From Massilia kyonggiensis (GTDB lineage Bacteria > Pseudomonadota > Gammaproteobacteria > Burkholderiales > Burkholderiaceae_D): a stretch of 64,000 bases of DNA. Below the pieces are notes generated by a model. It was not told the DNA's origin. It did no database searches and saw only the letters and a program-made list of their open reading frames with translations. The stretch is taken from the NCBI RefSeq assembly GCF_024756235.1, contig NZ_JANUGY010000010.1:1-64000 (forward strand), given 5' to 3'. Position numbers and translations under genes: made by a program. Positions 40,627 through 50,474 of this stretch are shown in pieces. Within the stretch, counting starts at the first letter, position 1, and each line of letters opens with the position of its first letter.

Positions 40627-43600
40627 ATGTCCACTTCCGTAACGTTCCAGAACGGGTCCATGTCCGGCGGCGGCGCCGATGTCACCGATTTCCAGCCGCC
40701 GTACATCGTCTCCGGCCCGAAGGACGGTACGGCCATCACCGCCGACCTGGTGATCACGTTCAATGAGAACATCCAGGCCGGCACCGGCAAGCTGCAACTG
40801 ATATCGGGCCCCACGGTCGTCTTCAGCGGCAACATCGCAACGGATCCGGCCATCCATATCTCGGGCAACACGCTCACCCTGCACCTGAGCAAGCCGCTGG
40901 CCTACGGCACGGAATACTGGTTCAACATCGATCCCCACGCGATCAAGGACCTGGCGGGGAACGAGCCGTACTACCTCGGTAGCAACAAGTTCCTGAGCGC
41001 CCTCAGCCCGACGGCCGTCACCCTGAGCGGCAGCGACGGCAATAATCTCCTGCACGGCAGCGAGCTCGGCGATACGCTGTCCGGCGGCGTCGGCAACGAT
41101 ACGCTCGACGGCCACGGGGGCAACGACCTGCTGACGGGCGGCCCCGACGATGCCTGGTACGACGACGACAGCATCAACGGCGGCGCCGGCAACGACACGA
41201 TCAACGGCGGCGCCGGCAGCGACTGGCTGCATGGCGACGACGGCAACGACCTCATCCACGGCGGCAACAACGCCGATCAGATCCGCGGCGGGAACGGCAA
41301 CGACCAGGTGTTCGGCGATGCCGGCGACGACTACCTGGACGGCGGCGACGGCGACGACACGCTCGACGGCGGAGTCGGCAGCGACACGCTGTACGACACG
41401 TCGGGCAAGAACGTGCTCCGCGGGGGCGATGGCAACGACCAGCTGTATACCGGGGGTAGCACCGGTGGCGGCACGCTCGACGGCGGCGCCGGCAATGATC
41501 TGCTCAGCGGCACCGACACCACCAGCTACACCGCCGGCGACGGCAACGACAGCCTCATCATCGATGTGCGGTCGATCGCCGGAGGGACCACGACCGCCAC
41601 CGTCGCCAGCGGCGGCAACGGCAACGACACGTTCGACGTCCGGCTGTACGACCACACCAACGGCCACATCGCGCTGACCGGCGGCACCGGCACGGACACG
41701 TATGCGCCCCAGCTCATGGGCCTGCCGGACAGCACGGCGCGGGTCGACGTCACCGATTTCAAGACGGGGGCCGGCGGCGACCTGATTGACCTGCGCTATC
41801 TGCTTGCCTACAACGGCAGCGGCAACCCGTTCGCGAACGGTGAGGTGAAACTCGTGGCGGATGCCACGGGCACCGCGTTGCAGGCGCGCGTCAAGTTCTA
41901 CGACGGCACGACCGTCTACCAGACCGTGCTGCACCTGAACGGCATCCAGCCCGGCCAGCTCACCGGCACCGACTTCGTCGGCGGGTTCGATCCGCTCGGC
42001 TCGTCCAAAGGCATGACGCTGACGGGCACCGCCGGACGGGACGAATTCCACGGCATGCGGGTCGACGACACCATCAGCGGCCTGGACGGCGATGATTACC
42101 TGTACGGCGGCGCCGGCAACGACCTGCTCGACGGCGGCAAGGATGGCGATTACCTGAACGGCGAAGACGGCGACGACACCCTCGTCGGCGGCGACGGCAG
42201 CGACACCTTGAACGACTGGTACGGCAACAACACGTTCCAGGGCGGCGCCGGCAATGACACCATCAACGCCGGATCGGCCGGCCGCGACAGCGTCGATGGC
42301 GGCACCGGCAACGACACGATCAGCGGCGGCGCCGGCGACACACTCGACGGCGGTGCGGGCAACGACGTGATTACCGCCGTCGGCAGTGCCTCCGCCGATC
42401 CGTCGGTGACGCGCGGGGGCGATGGCGACGACACGCTCTACCTCCTGGGCGATACAGGCACGACGCAGACCGCCAGCGGCGGCGCGGGCGCCGATACGTT
42501 CATCCCGGTGGTCGGCAAGTCGGGGGGCACGGTCACGATCACGGACTTTTCCGCAGCCGCCGGCGACAAGCTGGACCTGCGCCCGCTCGTCCCGGACAAC
42601 TTCAGCGGCAATCCGTTCGGCCTCGGTTATCTCAAGGCGGAACAGGCCGGCAGCGACGTCAGGCTGTACGTCGACCGCGACGGCGGCGGCGACGCGTACA
42701 CCCTGTTCGCGACGCTCACGGACACCACGCTGGCGGCCCTGCCCGCCTCCGCGTTCCTCGACGGCTACGATCCCACCGGCACCAGCAAGGGCGTCACGTT
42801 GACGGGCACGGCAAGCGCGGACACGCTGACCGGCAGCGCCCTCGACGACACGCTCACTGGCGGCGCCGGCAACGACGCTCTCAGCGGGCGCGGCGGGAAC
42901 GACCTGCTCGAGGGCGGCGACGATGCGCCGGGCAGCGGCGACTGGCTCAGCGGCGGCCTCGGCAACGACGTGCTGCACGGCGGGGCCGGCAACGACTACC
43001 TGCAAGGCGATGCCGGCGACGACACGCTGGACGGCGGCGCGGACAACGACTCCCTGGTCGACAACCAGGGCGTGAACGTCCTGAACGGCGGCGCCGGCAA
43101 CGACTATATCGACGACAGCTGGTATTACACGTCCGGCGAGTCTGGCCACAGCACGCTCGACGGGGGCGACGGCAACGACACCCTGCGGTCCGCCAGGGAT
43201 GGCGACGTCGTGCGCGGCGGCACCGGCGACGACGCGATCCAGGTCGAAGTCAACCACACCAACCTGGGCCAGCCTTTCCACGTCACCATCGACGGCGGCG
43301 ACGGCGCCGACGTCATCGGCATCAACCGCCCCACCGCCGCCGATCACGACGTGGTGGAGATCAGCGGCGGCGCCGGCATCGACACGTTCCGCATCACGAC
43401 CGGCGCCGCGCACGGCGATGCGCCGGTCATCAAGGACTTCCAGGCCGGCGCGGGCGGCGACGTGCTGGACGTGCTGGCCATGATCGGGCCGGTGCCCACG
43501 GTCAACCCGTTCGGCGCCGGCGGCGTGCTGCGTCTCGTCCAGGTCGGCACCGACACCGTCGTCAAGCTACTCGCGACGCCCACGAGCACCGATGGCGCGG

Positions 43601-46600
43601 TCCTCGTCGTGCTGCAGAACGTGGCCATCAAGGATCTGACGAGCGATAACTTCCCGCAAGGCATCCACCCGGACGGTTCCTCCGCCGGCATGACGCTGCC
43701 GGGCACCGACGGCAGGGATACGCTCCTGGGCGGCTTCCTCGACGACACCATCCACGGCGGCGACGGCGGCGACTACGTCGTGGGCAACGGCGGCGCCAAC
43801 GTGCTGTACGGCGACGCGGGCGACGACACCGTGGACGGCGGCTTCTACAACGGCTACGGCGGCGACACCGCCGACCGTCTCTACGGCGGCAGCGGCAGCG
43901 ATGTCCTGACCGGCAAGGGGCACGACACGCTGGAAGGCGGGGACGACGCCGATATCCTGAGCAGCTTCGGGGGCGGCAACGTCCTCGATGGCGGTGCCGG
44001 CAACGACCGGCTGGGCGCCTACAACGACGACCTGCTGCGCGGCGGCGACGGCGACGACACGCTGCAGGCCAGCGGCTTCGGCGATACGCTCGAAGGCGGC
44101 GCCGGCAACGACGAGCTGAACGTCCAGACCGACAACAGCTTCTACTCCGGCCCCATCGGCGGCAAGCTGACGCTGGACGGCGGCGACGGCGACGATACCC
44201 TCGTCTTCGGGATCCGGTCCACCGACACGGCCCTTGTGCATGCGCACGGCGGCGCCGGCCGGGACACCTTCACCGTCGCGGCCGTGCAGGCGGCGACTGT
44301 CGTCACCGTCGACGACTTTCAGGCCGGCGCCGGCGGCGACGTCGTCAACCTGGACGGGGTCGCCCGCGCCAGCTTCCTCGGCCAGTCGCCGTTCGGCGCG
44401 CAAGGCAACCTGAAAGTGGTACAACGGGGCGCCGACACGGTGCTGCAGGCCGACCTGGACGGCACCGGCCCGGGCACCTACTCCGACGTCCTCGTCCTGG
44501 CGAACGTGGACAAGTCCACGCTCACGGCGGCCAATTTCTGGAACGGCTTCAATCCGGACGGCAGCAACAAGGGCATCTCCCTCACGGGCACCGGCAGTGC
44601 CGACCAGCTGAACGGCGGCTACCTCGACGATACGCTCGCGGGCGGCGCCGGCAACGACACGCTGACCGGCAACCTGGGCAACGACAGCGTCGACGGCGGC
44701 GATGGCGACGACCTCCTCAGCGACAACGACGGCCTGTACCAGGGCACGGCCATCGTGAACGGCAACGACACGCTGCACGGCGGCGCGGGCAACGACACCT
44801 TGACCAGCTGGTACGGCAACGACAGCCTGGACGGCGGCAGCGGCGACGACGAATTGCGCATCGACGGCAACTTCTACCGCGCCCCCGACACCATCCGCGC
44901 GGATGGCGGTGACGGCAACGACCATGTCGTCGTCACCATCTACTATGACTCCGACCTGAAGATCCAGTTGACAGGCGGCGCCGGCAGCGACCTCTTCACC
45001 ATTAACCCGTCGGCCGGCGCGGACGCCATCACGATCACCGATTTCCAGGCGGGCGCCGGCGGCGACGTGCTGCAAGCCTTCGACTACTGGGTGGGGACAA
45101 CGCCCTTCTCCGGCGGCTCCTACCGGCTCGACCAGCGCGGTGCCGACACGGTACTCGTCCGCGATGTCGACGGCACCGGGCCGCGCACGTGGGAAGACGC
45201 CGTCATCTTCAAGAACGTCGATAAATCCAGGCTCGTGGCGGACAACTTCGGCGGATGGGCCCCGGACGGCTCCACGACCGGCAAGGTCATCGAGGGCACT
45301 ACCGCGGCGGACACGCTGGAAGGCACGCCGCTGGACGACACGATCCGCGGCGGCGACGGCGACGACCTGATCGTCGGCGCCGGCGGCTACGACCAGATCG
45401 ACGGCGGCCAGGGTGCCGACACGCTGGACGGCGGCCCCGGAAACGACACGGTGACCGGCGGCGACGGCGACGACCTGCTGGGTGCAATCCTGGGCGGCAA
45501 CGACCTGGTGCAAGGCGGTGCCGGCAACGACCATCTCGTCGGCGGGACGGGCAACTCGACCCTCGACGGCGGTCTGGACGACGACGTGCTGGAAGCTGCG
45601 CTCGTCGAAGGGAATGCGCATGTCACGCTGCTGGGCGGTGCGGGCAACGACACCTTCCGTTTCCTGGAAAATTCTTACGTGACAGGGGTCGTTACGGCGA
45701 CAGGCGGCGACGGTATCGACCTTTTCGAAACACGCACATCGGCCCGAGCCTACACGGTCACCGATTTCAAGGTCGGCACCGGCGGCGACCTGATCGACGT
45801 GCGGGCCGACGTCGGCACGAGCAAGAATCCGTTCGCCGATGGCCATCTGGTCCTGCGCCAGGTCGGTAGCGACGCGTTCCTCGACATCGACTACGACGGC
45901 GCGGCCGGGCCCGGCAAGGCTTACGAGTTGCTGAAGCTGGCAAACGTGAACGCCAGCAAACTCACGGCCGACAATTTTGTACAGCACTGGAATCCGCAGG
46001 CGGGCGTGAAGCCGACGCCCACCCCGACGCCCACCCCGACGCCGACGCCGACGCCGACACCCACCCCGGCACCGACGCCTGCCCCATCGAATCCGGGCGA
46101 AACCCACACCGGCAGCACCGGCACCGACCAGCTCGCGGGCACGGCCGGCAACGACACCCTCGACGGCGGCGCCGGCGACGACGTCCTGCACGGCGGCGCC
46201 GGCAACGACATCCTCGTCGGCGGCACGGGCCGCGACTCGGCCAGCTACGACGGCAAGTCGACCGACTACAAGGTCACGCACGATGCGTCGGGCTGGCACG
46301 TGGCCGACCAGCGCAGCGGCGGCACCGACGGCACCGACACGCTACAGGATGTCGAACGCGTGACCTTCGCCGACGCCACGGTGGCGCTGGACACGGACGG
46401 CGCCGCCGGCCAGGCCTACCGCTTCTACCGCGCCGCGTTCGACCGCACGCCGGACCTGCCGGGTCTCGGCTTCTGGATCGGCGCGATGGACAAGGGGTCG
46501 TCGGTGCAGGATCTCGCGGCCGGCTTCTCGGCGTCGAAGGAATTCACGACCATGTACGGCGGCGCGAGCAATGCGGACATCGTCGGCAGGCTGTACCACA

Positions 46601-46776
46601 ACGTGCTGCACCGTACGCCCGAGCAGGCCGGCTACGACTACTGGCTGCACGTGCTGGACAACAAGCAGGCGAGCCTGTCGGACGTGCTGGCCGCGTTCAG
46701 CGAAAGCGCCGAGAACAAGGATGCGGTGGCCGACCTGATCGCGAACGGCATCCTGTTCACGCCCTGGCAGGGCTAA
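40627..46776 (+). CDS. Giant RTX calcium-binding protein with type I secretion-like modules and DUF4214
   Basis: About 2049 residues, predicted extracellular or cell-surface. An SbsA/Big_5 Ig-like domain (about 5-125, ending HAIKDLAGN) is followed by six copies of one module: a run of GGxGxDxLxG calcium nonapeptides then a TDFxxGxGGDxxDL... LTxxNF...P-GSSKG unit, centred near residues 374, 637, 934, 1227, 1469 and 1710. A Pro-Thr linker (about 1795-1825), a final RTX block and a DUF4214 domain (about 1928-2047) end it. There is no signal peptide. A GTG nine codons upstream is an alternative start. No type I secretion genes are nearby. Possibly an adhesin or S-layer-like protein. Confidence 0.88.
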   Translation: MSTSVTFQNGSMSGGGADVTDFQPPYIVSGPKDGTAITADLVITFNENIQAGTGKLQLISGPTVVFSGNIATDPAIHISGNTLTLHLSKPLAYGTEYWFNIDPHAIKDLAGNEPYYLGSNKFLSALSPTAVTLSGSDGNNLLHGSELGDTLSGGVGNDTLDGHGGNDLLTGGPDDAWYDDDSINGGAGNDTINGGAGSDWLHGDDGNDLIHGGNNADQIRGGNGNDQVFGDAGDDYLDGGDGDDTLDGGVGSDTLYDTSGKNVLRGGDGNDQLYTGGSTGGGTLDGGAGNDLLSGTDTTSYTAGDGNDSLIIDVRSIAGGTTTATVASGGNGNDTFDVRLYDHTNGHIALTGGTGTDTYAPQLMGLPDSTARVDVTDFKTGAGGDLIDLRYLLAYNGSGNPFANGEVKLVADATGTALQARVKFYDGTTVYQTVLHLNGIQPGQLTGTDFVGGFDPLGSSKGMTLTGTAGRDEFHGMRVDDTISGLDGDDYLYGGAGNDLLDGGKDGDYLNGEDGDDTLVGGDGSDTLNDWYGNNTFQGGAGNDTINAGSAGRDSVDGGTGNDTISGGAGDTLDGGAGNDVITAVGSASADPSVTRGGDGDDTLYLLGDTGTTQTASGGAGADTFIPVVGKSGGTVTITDFSAAAGDKLDLRPLVPDNFSGNPFGLGYLKAEQAGSDVRLYVDRDGGGDAYTLFATLTDTTLAALPASAFLDGYDPTGTSKGVTLTGTASADTLTGSALDDTLTGGAGNDALSGRGGNDLLEGGDDAPGSGDWLSGGLGNDVLHGGAGNDYLQGDAGDDTLDGGADNDSLVDNQGVNVLNGGAGNDYIDDSWYYTSGESGHSTLDGGDGNDTLRSARDGDVVRGGTGDDAIQVEVNHTNLGQPFHVTIDGGDGADVIGINRPTAADHDVVEISGGAGIDTFRITTGAAHGDAPVIKDFQAGAGGDVLDVLAMIGPVPTVNPFGAGGVLRLVQVGTDTVVKLLATPTSTDGAVLVVLQNVAIKDLTSDNFPQGIHPDGSSAGMTLPGTDGRDTLLGGFLDDTIHGGDGGDYVVGNGGANVLYGDAGDDTVDGGFYNGYGGDTADRLYGGSGSDVLTGKGHDTLEGGDDADILSSFGGGNVLDGGAGNDRLGAYNDDLLRGGDGDDTLQASGFGDTLEGGAGNDELNVQTDNSFYSGPIGGKLTLDGGDGDDTLVFGIRSTDTALVHAHGGAGRDTFTVAAVQAATVVTVDDFQAGAGGDVVNLDGVARASFLGQSPFGAQGNLKVVQRGADTVLQADLDGTGPGTYSDVLVLANVDKSTLTAANFWNGFNPDGSNKGISLTGTGSADQLNGGYLDDTLAGGAGNDTLTGNLGNDSVDGGDGDDLLSDNDGLYQGTAIVNGNDTLHGGAGNDTLTSWYGNDSLDGGSGDDELRIDGNFYRAPDTIRADGGDGNDHVVVTIYYDSDLKIQLTGGAGSDLFTINPSAGADAITITDFQAGAGGDVLQAFDYWVGTTPFSGGSYRLDQRGADTVLVRDVDGTGPRTWEDAVIFKNVDKSRLVADNFGGWAPDGSTTGKVIEGTTAADTLEGTPLDDTIRGGDGDDLIVGAGGYDQIDGGQGADTLDGGPGNDTVTGGDGDDLLGAILGGNDLVQGGAGNDHLVGGTGNSTLDGGLDDDVLEAALVEGNAHVTLLGGAGNDTFRFLENSYVTGVVTATGGDGIDLFETRTSARAYTVTDFKVGTGGDLIDVRADVGTSKNPFADGHLVLRQVGSDAFLDIDYDGAAGPGKAYELLKLANVNASKLTADNFVQHWNPQAGVKPTPTPTPTPTPTPTPTPTPAPTPAPSNPGETHTGSTGTDQLAGTAGNDTLDGGAGDDVLHGGAGNDILVGGTGRDSASYDGKSTDYKVTHDASGWHVADQRSGGTDGTDTLQDVERVTFADATVALDTDGAAGQAYRFYRAAFDRTPDLPGLGFWIGAMDKGSSVQDLAAGFSASKEFTTMYGGASNADIVGRLYHNVLHRTPEQAGYDYWLHVLDNKQASLSDVLAAFSESAENKDAVADLIANGILFTPWQG

Positions 46777-47468
46777 CCGTCCTCGTGCGCCGCGAGCCAC
46801 GGCACGATCACGTCGAGCAGGCGCTGCGGCGCCTCGAGCGGGATCATGTGGCCCGTGTCTTCGATGACGGCCAGCGTGGCGCCGGGGATGGCGGCCGTCA
46901 TCTCCTGCGCTTCCGCCAGGCTGCGCAACTGGTCGTTTTCGGCCGCCACGACGAGCGTCGGGCAGCGGATCTCGCCTGAGCGTTCGAGGTCGCCCGGCCG
47001 GTCCAGCAGCGACTGGCGCCGGAACACCTCGCCGCCCAGGCGCATGCCCATCGCGCGAACTCTCTCGATCAGCGCCTCGTTATCGCGCTGTTTCGGGTGC
47101 AGCGACGTCGCGACGGCCGTGCGACTCAGGCCGCTGAAGGCGATGGACGGCGCCGCGTTGCCGATCGCGCCCTTGCGCTTCTGCAGTGCGGCCGTGTCGC
47201 CGCGGGTGGACGTCGAGATCAGCACGAGCGCGCGCACGCGGCCGGGCGCCTGGCGCGCGATCGCGCGGGCGACGTAGCCGCCCATCGAAAAACCCACGAG
47301 CAGGAAGGTCGGCGGCGCCGTCTCGAGGACGCGGCGCGCCATCGCCTCGACCGACGTGTCGTGGCGCAGGTCGGCATGGACGACGGGACCGAAGCGCGCC
47401 AGCGCCGGCAGCATGTCGTCCCACAGGGTTTCGTCGGCCATGAAGCCGGGGACAAGAAGGATAGCCAT
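46773..47468 (-). CDS. Alpha/beta-fold hydrolase
   Basis: A 231-residue serine hydrolase with no signal peptide. Nucleophile elbow GFSMGGYVA near 73-81, catalytic Asp in VVAAENDQLRS near 182, and His in EDTGHMIPLEAPQ near 208. It starts MAILLVPGFMADETLWDD; an upstream extension of the frame lacks a ribosome site. Convergent with the RTX gene, the stops overlapping. The family includes carboxylesterases and lactonases; substrate unknown. Confidence 0.85.
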   Translation of the reverse strand: MAILLVPGFMADETLWDDMLPALARFGPVVHADLRHDTSVEAMARRVLETAPPTFLLVGFSMGGYVARAIARQAPGRVRALVLISTSTRGDTAALQKRKGAIGNAAPSIAFSGLSRTAVATSLHPKQRDNEALIERVRAMGMRLGGEVFRRQSLLDRPGDLERSGEIRCPTLVVAAENDQLRSLAEAQEMTAAIPGATLAVIEDTGHMIPLEAPQRLLDVIVPWLAAHEDG

Positions 47469-47574
47469 ATCGCATCGTAGCGGATTTTTCGGCGCCGACC
47501 TGAGTCGCCTCAAGATGGACGGGCCCGGTTCCGATTTTCATTGACTCTTGTTGCCCGGAAAACCAAGGAGTCCC

Positions 47575-49281
47575 ATGAAACCCTTTGCCACCCTCAGCGT
47601 GCGCAACCAGCTCAGGTTCGCGTTCGCCGTCGTCATCGTGCTGTCGTTCCTCGCGACGGCCATCGCCATCTGGCGCCTGCAGGTCCTGTCGGACGACACG
47701 CAAGCCCTCACGCAGCGTCCGCTCGTGAAGGAACGGCTGATTTCCGGCTGGCTGCTGAACACGTCGGTGGCCGCCAAGCGCACCGGCGCCATCGCCCGCT
47801 CCGCAGACCCGGAACTCGCAACCTACTATGCCGCCGAAACGCAGGACTCGACGACGCGCACCACCGCGCTGCAGAAGCAGGTCGGCGACCTCCTCGACAC
47901 GCCGGAAGAACGCGCCGTGTTCGAGCGGATCGGCACGGCGCGCCAGCGCTACATCGTCACGCGCGACCGCGTCATGGCGCTCAAGAAGGCGGGCAGCGAC
48001 GCCGAGGCCCGCAAGTTCTTCGACGACGAATTCGTGCCCGCCGTGACCGCCTACCTCGGCCAGGTCAAGGCGCTGCTGGAACTGCAGCAGAAGGCGATCG
48101 ACACGCGCGTCGCCACCGTGCTCGCGTCCGCGGACCGCAGCAGCCACGTCTTGAGCGCGCTGTGCCTCGCCACGCTCGTCTTCAGCATCGGCGCCGGCAT
48201 CCTGTTCGGACGGACCCTGTTCCGCCGCCTGGGCGGCGAGCCGGCCCGCGCGCAGGTGGCGGCCGAGATCGCGGGCGGCAACCTGTGCGTGGCCGTACCG
48301 GTCGCCGCCGGCGACAAGGACAGCCTGATGGCGGCCCTCGAACGCATGCGCGCGAGCCTCGCGGGCATCGTGGCGGACGTGCGCGCGGGCACGGGCACGA
48401 TCGTGTCCGCCGCCACGACGATGGCGGGCGAGGCGCAGGACCTGTCGCACCGAACGGAAAGCCAGGCGCAGGCGCTGGAAGAGACGGCGTCGTCGATGGA
48501 AGAACTGACGCAGGCCGTCGGCCAGAACGCGACCCATGCCGAGGAAGCCAACCGCATGGCCGGCGACGCCGCGCGCGTGGCGCAGCAGGGCGGCGCCATG
48601 GTCGGCCAGCTGGTCGACACGATGGGCGCGATCAACGCCTCTTCCGCGCGCATCGTCGACATCATCGCCGTCATCGACGGCATCGCCTTCCAGACCAATA
48701 TCCTGGCCCTGAACGCCGCCGTGGAAGCGGCGCGTGCCGGCGAGCAGGGACGCGGCTTCGCGGTCGTCGCCGCCGAAGTGCGCGCCCTCGCCCAGCGCTC
48801 GGGCGCCGCGGCGAAGGAGATCAAGGACCTGATCGACGCCTCCACCCAGCGCGTGGCCGACGGCGCGACCCTGGCGGGCCAGGCCGGCCAGACGATGCGC
48901 GACATCGTCGACAGCATCGGCCGCGTCACCGGCATCATGAACGAGATCGTCGCCTCCAGCCGCGAACAGGCCAGCGGCATCGGCCAGGTCAACCAGGCCA
49001 TCGTGCAGATGGACGGCGTCACGCAGCAGAACGCGGCCCTCGTCGAGGAATCGGCGGCCGCGACGCGGGCGATGCACGAACAGGCGCAGGCGCTGGCCGG
49101 GCTGGTGGAAGTCTTCCGGGTCCAGGCGAAGTCCCAGCCGGCGCCGGCGCCGAAACCGGCGCTGCCGCCGGCACGCCGGGCGGCGCCGGCGCCCGCCGCC
49201 AAAGCGCCAGCCAGGCCGGCGCGGACGGCTGCGGCCCGAAAGGCCCCTGCCACGGTGGAGGCGGACTGGGAAGAGTTCTGA
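47575..49281 (+). CDS. Methyl-accepting chemotaxis protein
   Basis: A 568-residue inner-membrane chemoreceptor. First membrane helix about 15-35, a periplasmic four-helix-bundle sensor (about 36-180), second helix near 183-205, HAMP-like region, then the cytoplasmic signalling domain with the hairpin tip GIAFQTNILALNAAVEAARAG near 365. An Ala/Pro-rich linker ends in ADWEEF, which resembles the NWETF pentapeptide that tethers CheR and CheB, so it is probably a high-abundance-type receptor. Ligand unknown. AAGGAG ribosome site. No che genes nearby. Confidence 0.93.
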   Translation: MKPFATLSVRNQLRFAFAVVIVLSFLATAIAIWRLQVLSDDTQALTQRPLVKERLISGWLLNTSVAAKRTGAIARSADPELATYYAAETQDSTTRTTALQKQVGDLLDTPEERAVFERIGTARQRYIVTRDRVMALKKAGSDAEARKFFDDEFVPAVTAYLGQVKALLELQQKAIDTRVATVLASADRSSHVLSALCLATLVFSIGAGILFGRTLFRRLGGEPARAQVAAEIAGGNLCVAVPVAAGDKDSLMAALERMRASLAGIVADVRAGTGTIVSAATTMAGEAQDLSHRTESQAQALEETASSMEELTQAVGQNATHAEEANRMAGDAARVAQQGGAMVGQLVDTMGAINASSARIVDIIAVIDGIAFQTNILALNAAVEAARAGEQGRGFAVVAAEVRALAQRSGAAAKEIKDLIDASTQRVADGATLAGQAGQTMRDIVDSIGRVTGIMNEIVASSREQASGIGQVNQAIVQMDGVTQQNAALVEESAAATRAMHEQAQALAGLVEVFRVQAKSQPAPAPKPALPPARRAAPAPAAKAPARPARTAAARKAPATVEADWEEF

Positions 49282-49290
49282 CCAAAAGAT

Positions 49291-49339
49291 AGGGATTGTT
49301 GCCGCGACCGGGTTTCTCAGGCAACATCTTCCCTATTCT
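49291..49339 (+). terminator. Hairpin after the chemoreceptor
   Basis: AGGGA...TGTTGCC (49291-49303) pairs with GGCAACA...TCCCT (49320-49334) with an internal mismatch; followed by a short T-rich ATTCTT. Moderate support as terminator. Confidence 0.5.
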
Positions 49340-49359
49340 TCATCTTTACGCTCGACGCC

Positions 49360-49845
49360 ATGAACCTGCCTGCCCACCAACTCACCATGACGGTCCTGAT
49401 GACGCCGGATACCGCGAATTTTTCCGGTAACGTGCACGGCGGGAACATCCTGAAACTGCTCGACCAGGTGGCCTATGCCTGCGCCAGCCGCTATGCCGGC
49501 ACCTATGTCGTGACGATGAGCGTCGACCAGGTGACGTTCCGCCAGCCCATCCACGTGGGCGAGCTGGTGACGTTCCTGGCCGCCGTAAACTACACGGGCC
49601 GCACGTCGATGGAGATCGGCATCAAGGTCGTGGCCGAGAACATCCGCACCCAGCAGGTGCGCCACGTGAACAGCTGCTTCTTCACGATGGTGGCCGTGGG
49701 CGACGACAAGCAGCCCGTCCCCGTGCCGCCGCTGCGCCCGTTCGGGCCGGACGAACTGCGCCGCTACGAGGAAGCCAAGGGTCGCAAGGAGCTGCGCCTG
49801 GCGCTCGATCGACAGCACGAGGAACGCGCCGCAGCAAAAAATTAG
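49360..49845 (+). CDS. Acyl-CoA thioesterase (hotdog fold)
   Basis: A 161-residue cytosolic thioesterase of the YciA/ACOT group, hydrolysing acyl-CoA to free acid and CoA. The conserved NVHGGNILKLLDQVAYACASR (the Asn/His-Gly-Gly and Asp are the catalytic region) and TMSVDQVTFRQPIHVGE are intact. No membrane or signal segments. The single gene between chemoreceptor and tRNA. Substrate range unknown. Confidence 0.88.
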   Translation: MNLPAHQLTMTVLMTPDTANFSGNVHGGNILKLLDQVAYACASRYAGTYVVTMSVDQVTFRQPIHVGELVTFLAAVNYTGRTSMEIGIKVVAENIRTQQVRHVNSCFFTMVAVGDDKQPVPVPPLRPFGPDELRRYEEAKGRKELRLALDRQHEERAAAKN

Positions 49846-49881
49846 GGGTTTTTGTTAACCCGTGCTATACTGCGCCGCCTT

Positions 49882-49957
49882 GGCCTGGTAGCTCAGTTGG
49901 TAGAGCAGAGGATTGAAAATCCTTGTGTCGGTGGTTCGATTCCGCCCCGGGCCACCA
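49882..49957 (+). tRNA. tRNA-Phe (GAA), copy 2
   Basis: Base-for-base the same 76-base tRNA as at 20585. A TATACT -10 box lies at 49866-49871, but the -35 is weak. Followed, like copy 1, by an AGAATTC stretch and a CGCCAACC/GGTTGGCG terminator. Confidence 0.97.
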
Positions 49958-49968
49958 AGAATTCCAGC

Positions 49969-49996
49969 AACGCCAACCCCTGCGGTTGGCGTTTTG
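49969..49996 (+). terminator. Terminator after tRNA-Phe copy 2
   Basis: AACGCCAACC (49969-49978) pairs with GGTTGGCGTT (49984-49993), 5-base loop, then TTG. Nearly the same stem as at 20683. Confidence 0.8.
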
Positions 49997-50024
49997 CATT
50001 CCACTGTCCCTTTCGCACACTGCC

Positions 50025-50369
50025 ATGACGACCTTGCCCCCCTGCCCCACCTGCAACTCCACGCTGACCTATGAAGACGGCATGGGCAACTACGTCTGTC
50101 CGGAATGCGCGCACGAATGGCCCGTCCAGGCGGAAGCGGCGGCGGAAGAGACGGCCCGCGTGTGGCGCGATGCGGCCGGCAACGAGCTGCAGGACGGCGA
50201 CACGGTCACCGTCATCAAGGACCTGAAACTGAAGGGCGGCGGCGGCGTCGTCAAGCAGGGCACGAAGGTCAAGAACATCCGCCTCGTCGACGGCGACCAC
50301 GACATCGACTGCAAGATCGACGGCTTCGGCGCGATGAGCCTGAAGTCGGAATTCGTGCGCAAGAGCTGA
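50025..50369 (+). CDS. PhnA-family zinc-ribbon protein (YjdM)
   Basis: A 114-residue cytoplasmic protein. The N-terminal zinc ribbon has CPTC (about 7-10) and CPEC (about 26-29); the C-terminal PhnA domain has GDTVTVIKDLKLKGGGGVVKQGTKVKNIRL. Despite the name, the family is not shown to be needed for phosphonate use. Start MTTLPPCPTCN follows a weak site. It lies just after a tRNA terminator and may rely on read-through. Confidence 0.9.
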   Translation: MTTLPPCPTCNSTLTYEDGMGNYVCPECAHEWPVQAEAAAEETARVWRDAAGNELQDGDTVTVIKDLKLKGGGGVVKQGTKVKNIRLVDGDHDIDCKIDGFGAMSLKSEFVRKS

Positions 50370-50474
50370 CAGGCCGATATCCGATCCGGTATCGACACCG
50401 GAAAAACCGTCATTGGACGGCCATCGTGGATCGGCCTAGCATCATGCCATCGGACCGATCCACGAGAACACGAC

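Noticed and set aside
46012..46090. CCGACG/CCGACC microsatellite
   Set aside because: Encodes the Pro-Thr linker of the RTX protein in frame; of interest only as a possibly length-variable linker.
41040..46240. Apparent tandem DNA repeats resembling a CRISPR array
   Set aside because: Periodic GGCGGCGCCGGCAACGAC units are codons for the GGAGND calcium nonapeptide in one open frame, not repeats with unique spacers.
40615..46299. Very long open frames opposite the RTX gene
   Set aside because: The reverse of repeated GGC/GAC codons gives stop-free frames of Val/Ala/Arg; no signals or motifs, while the plus strand has clear calcium repeats.
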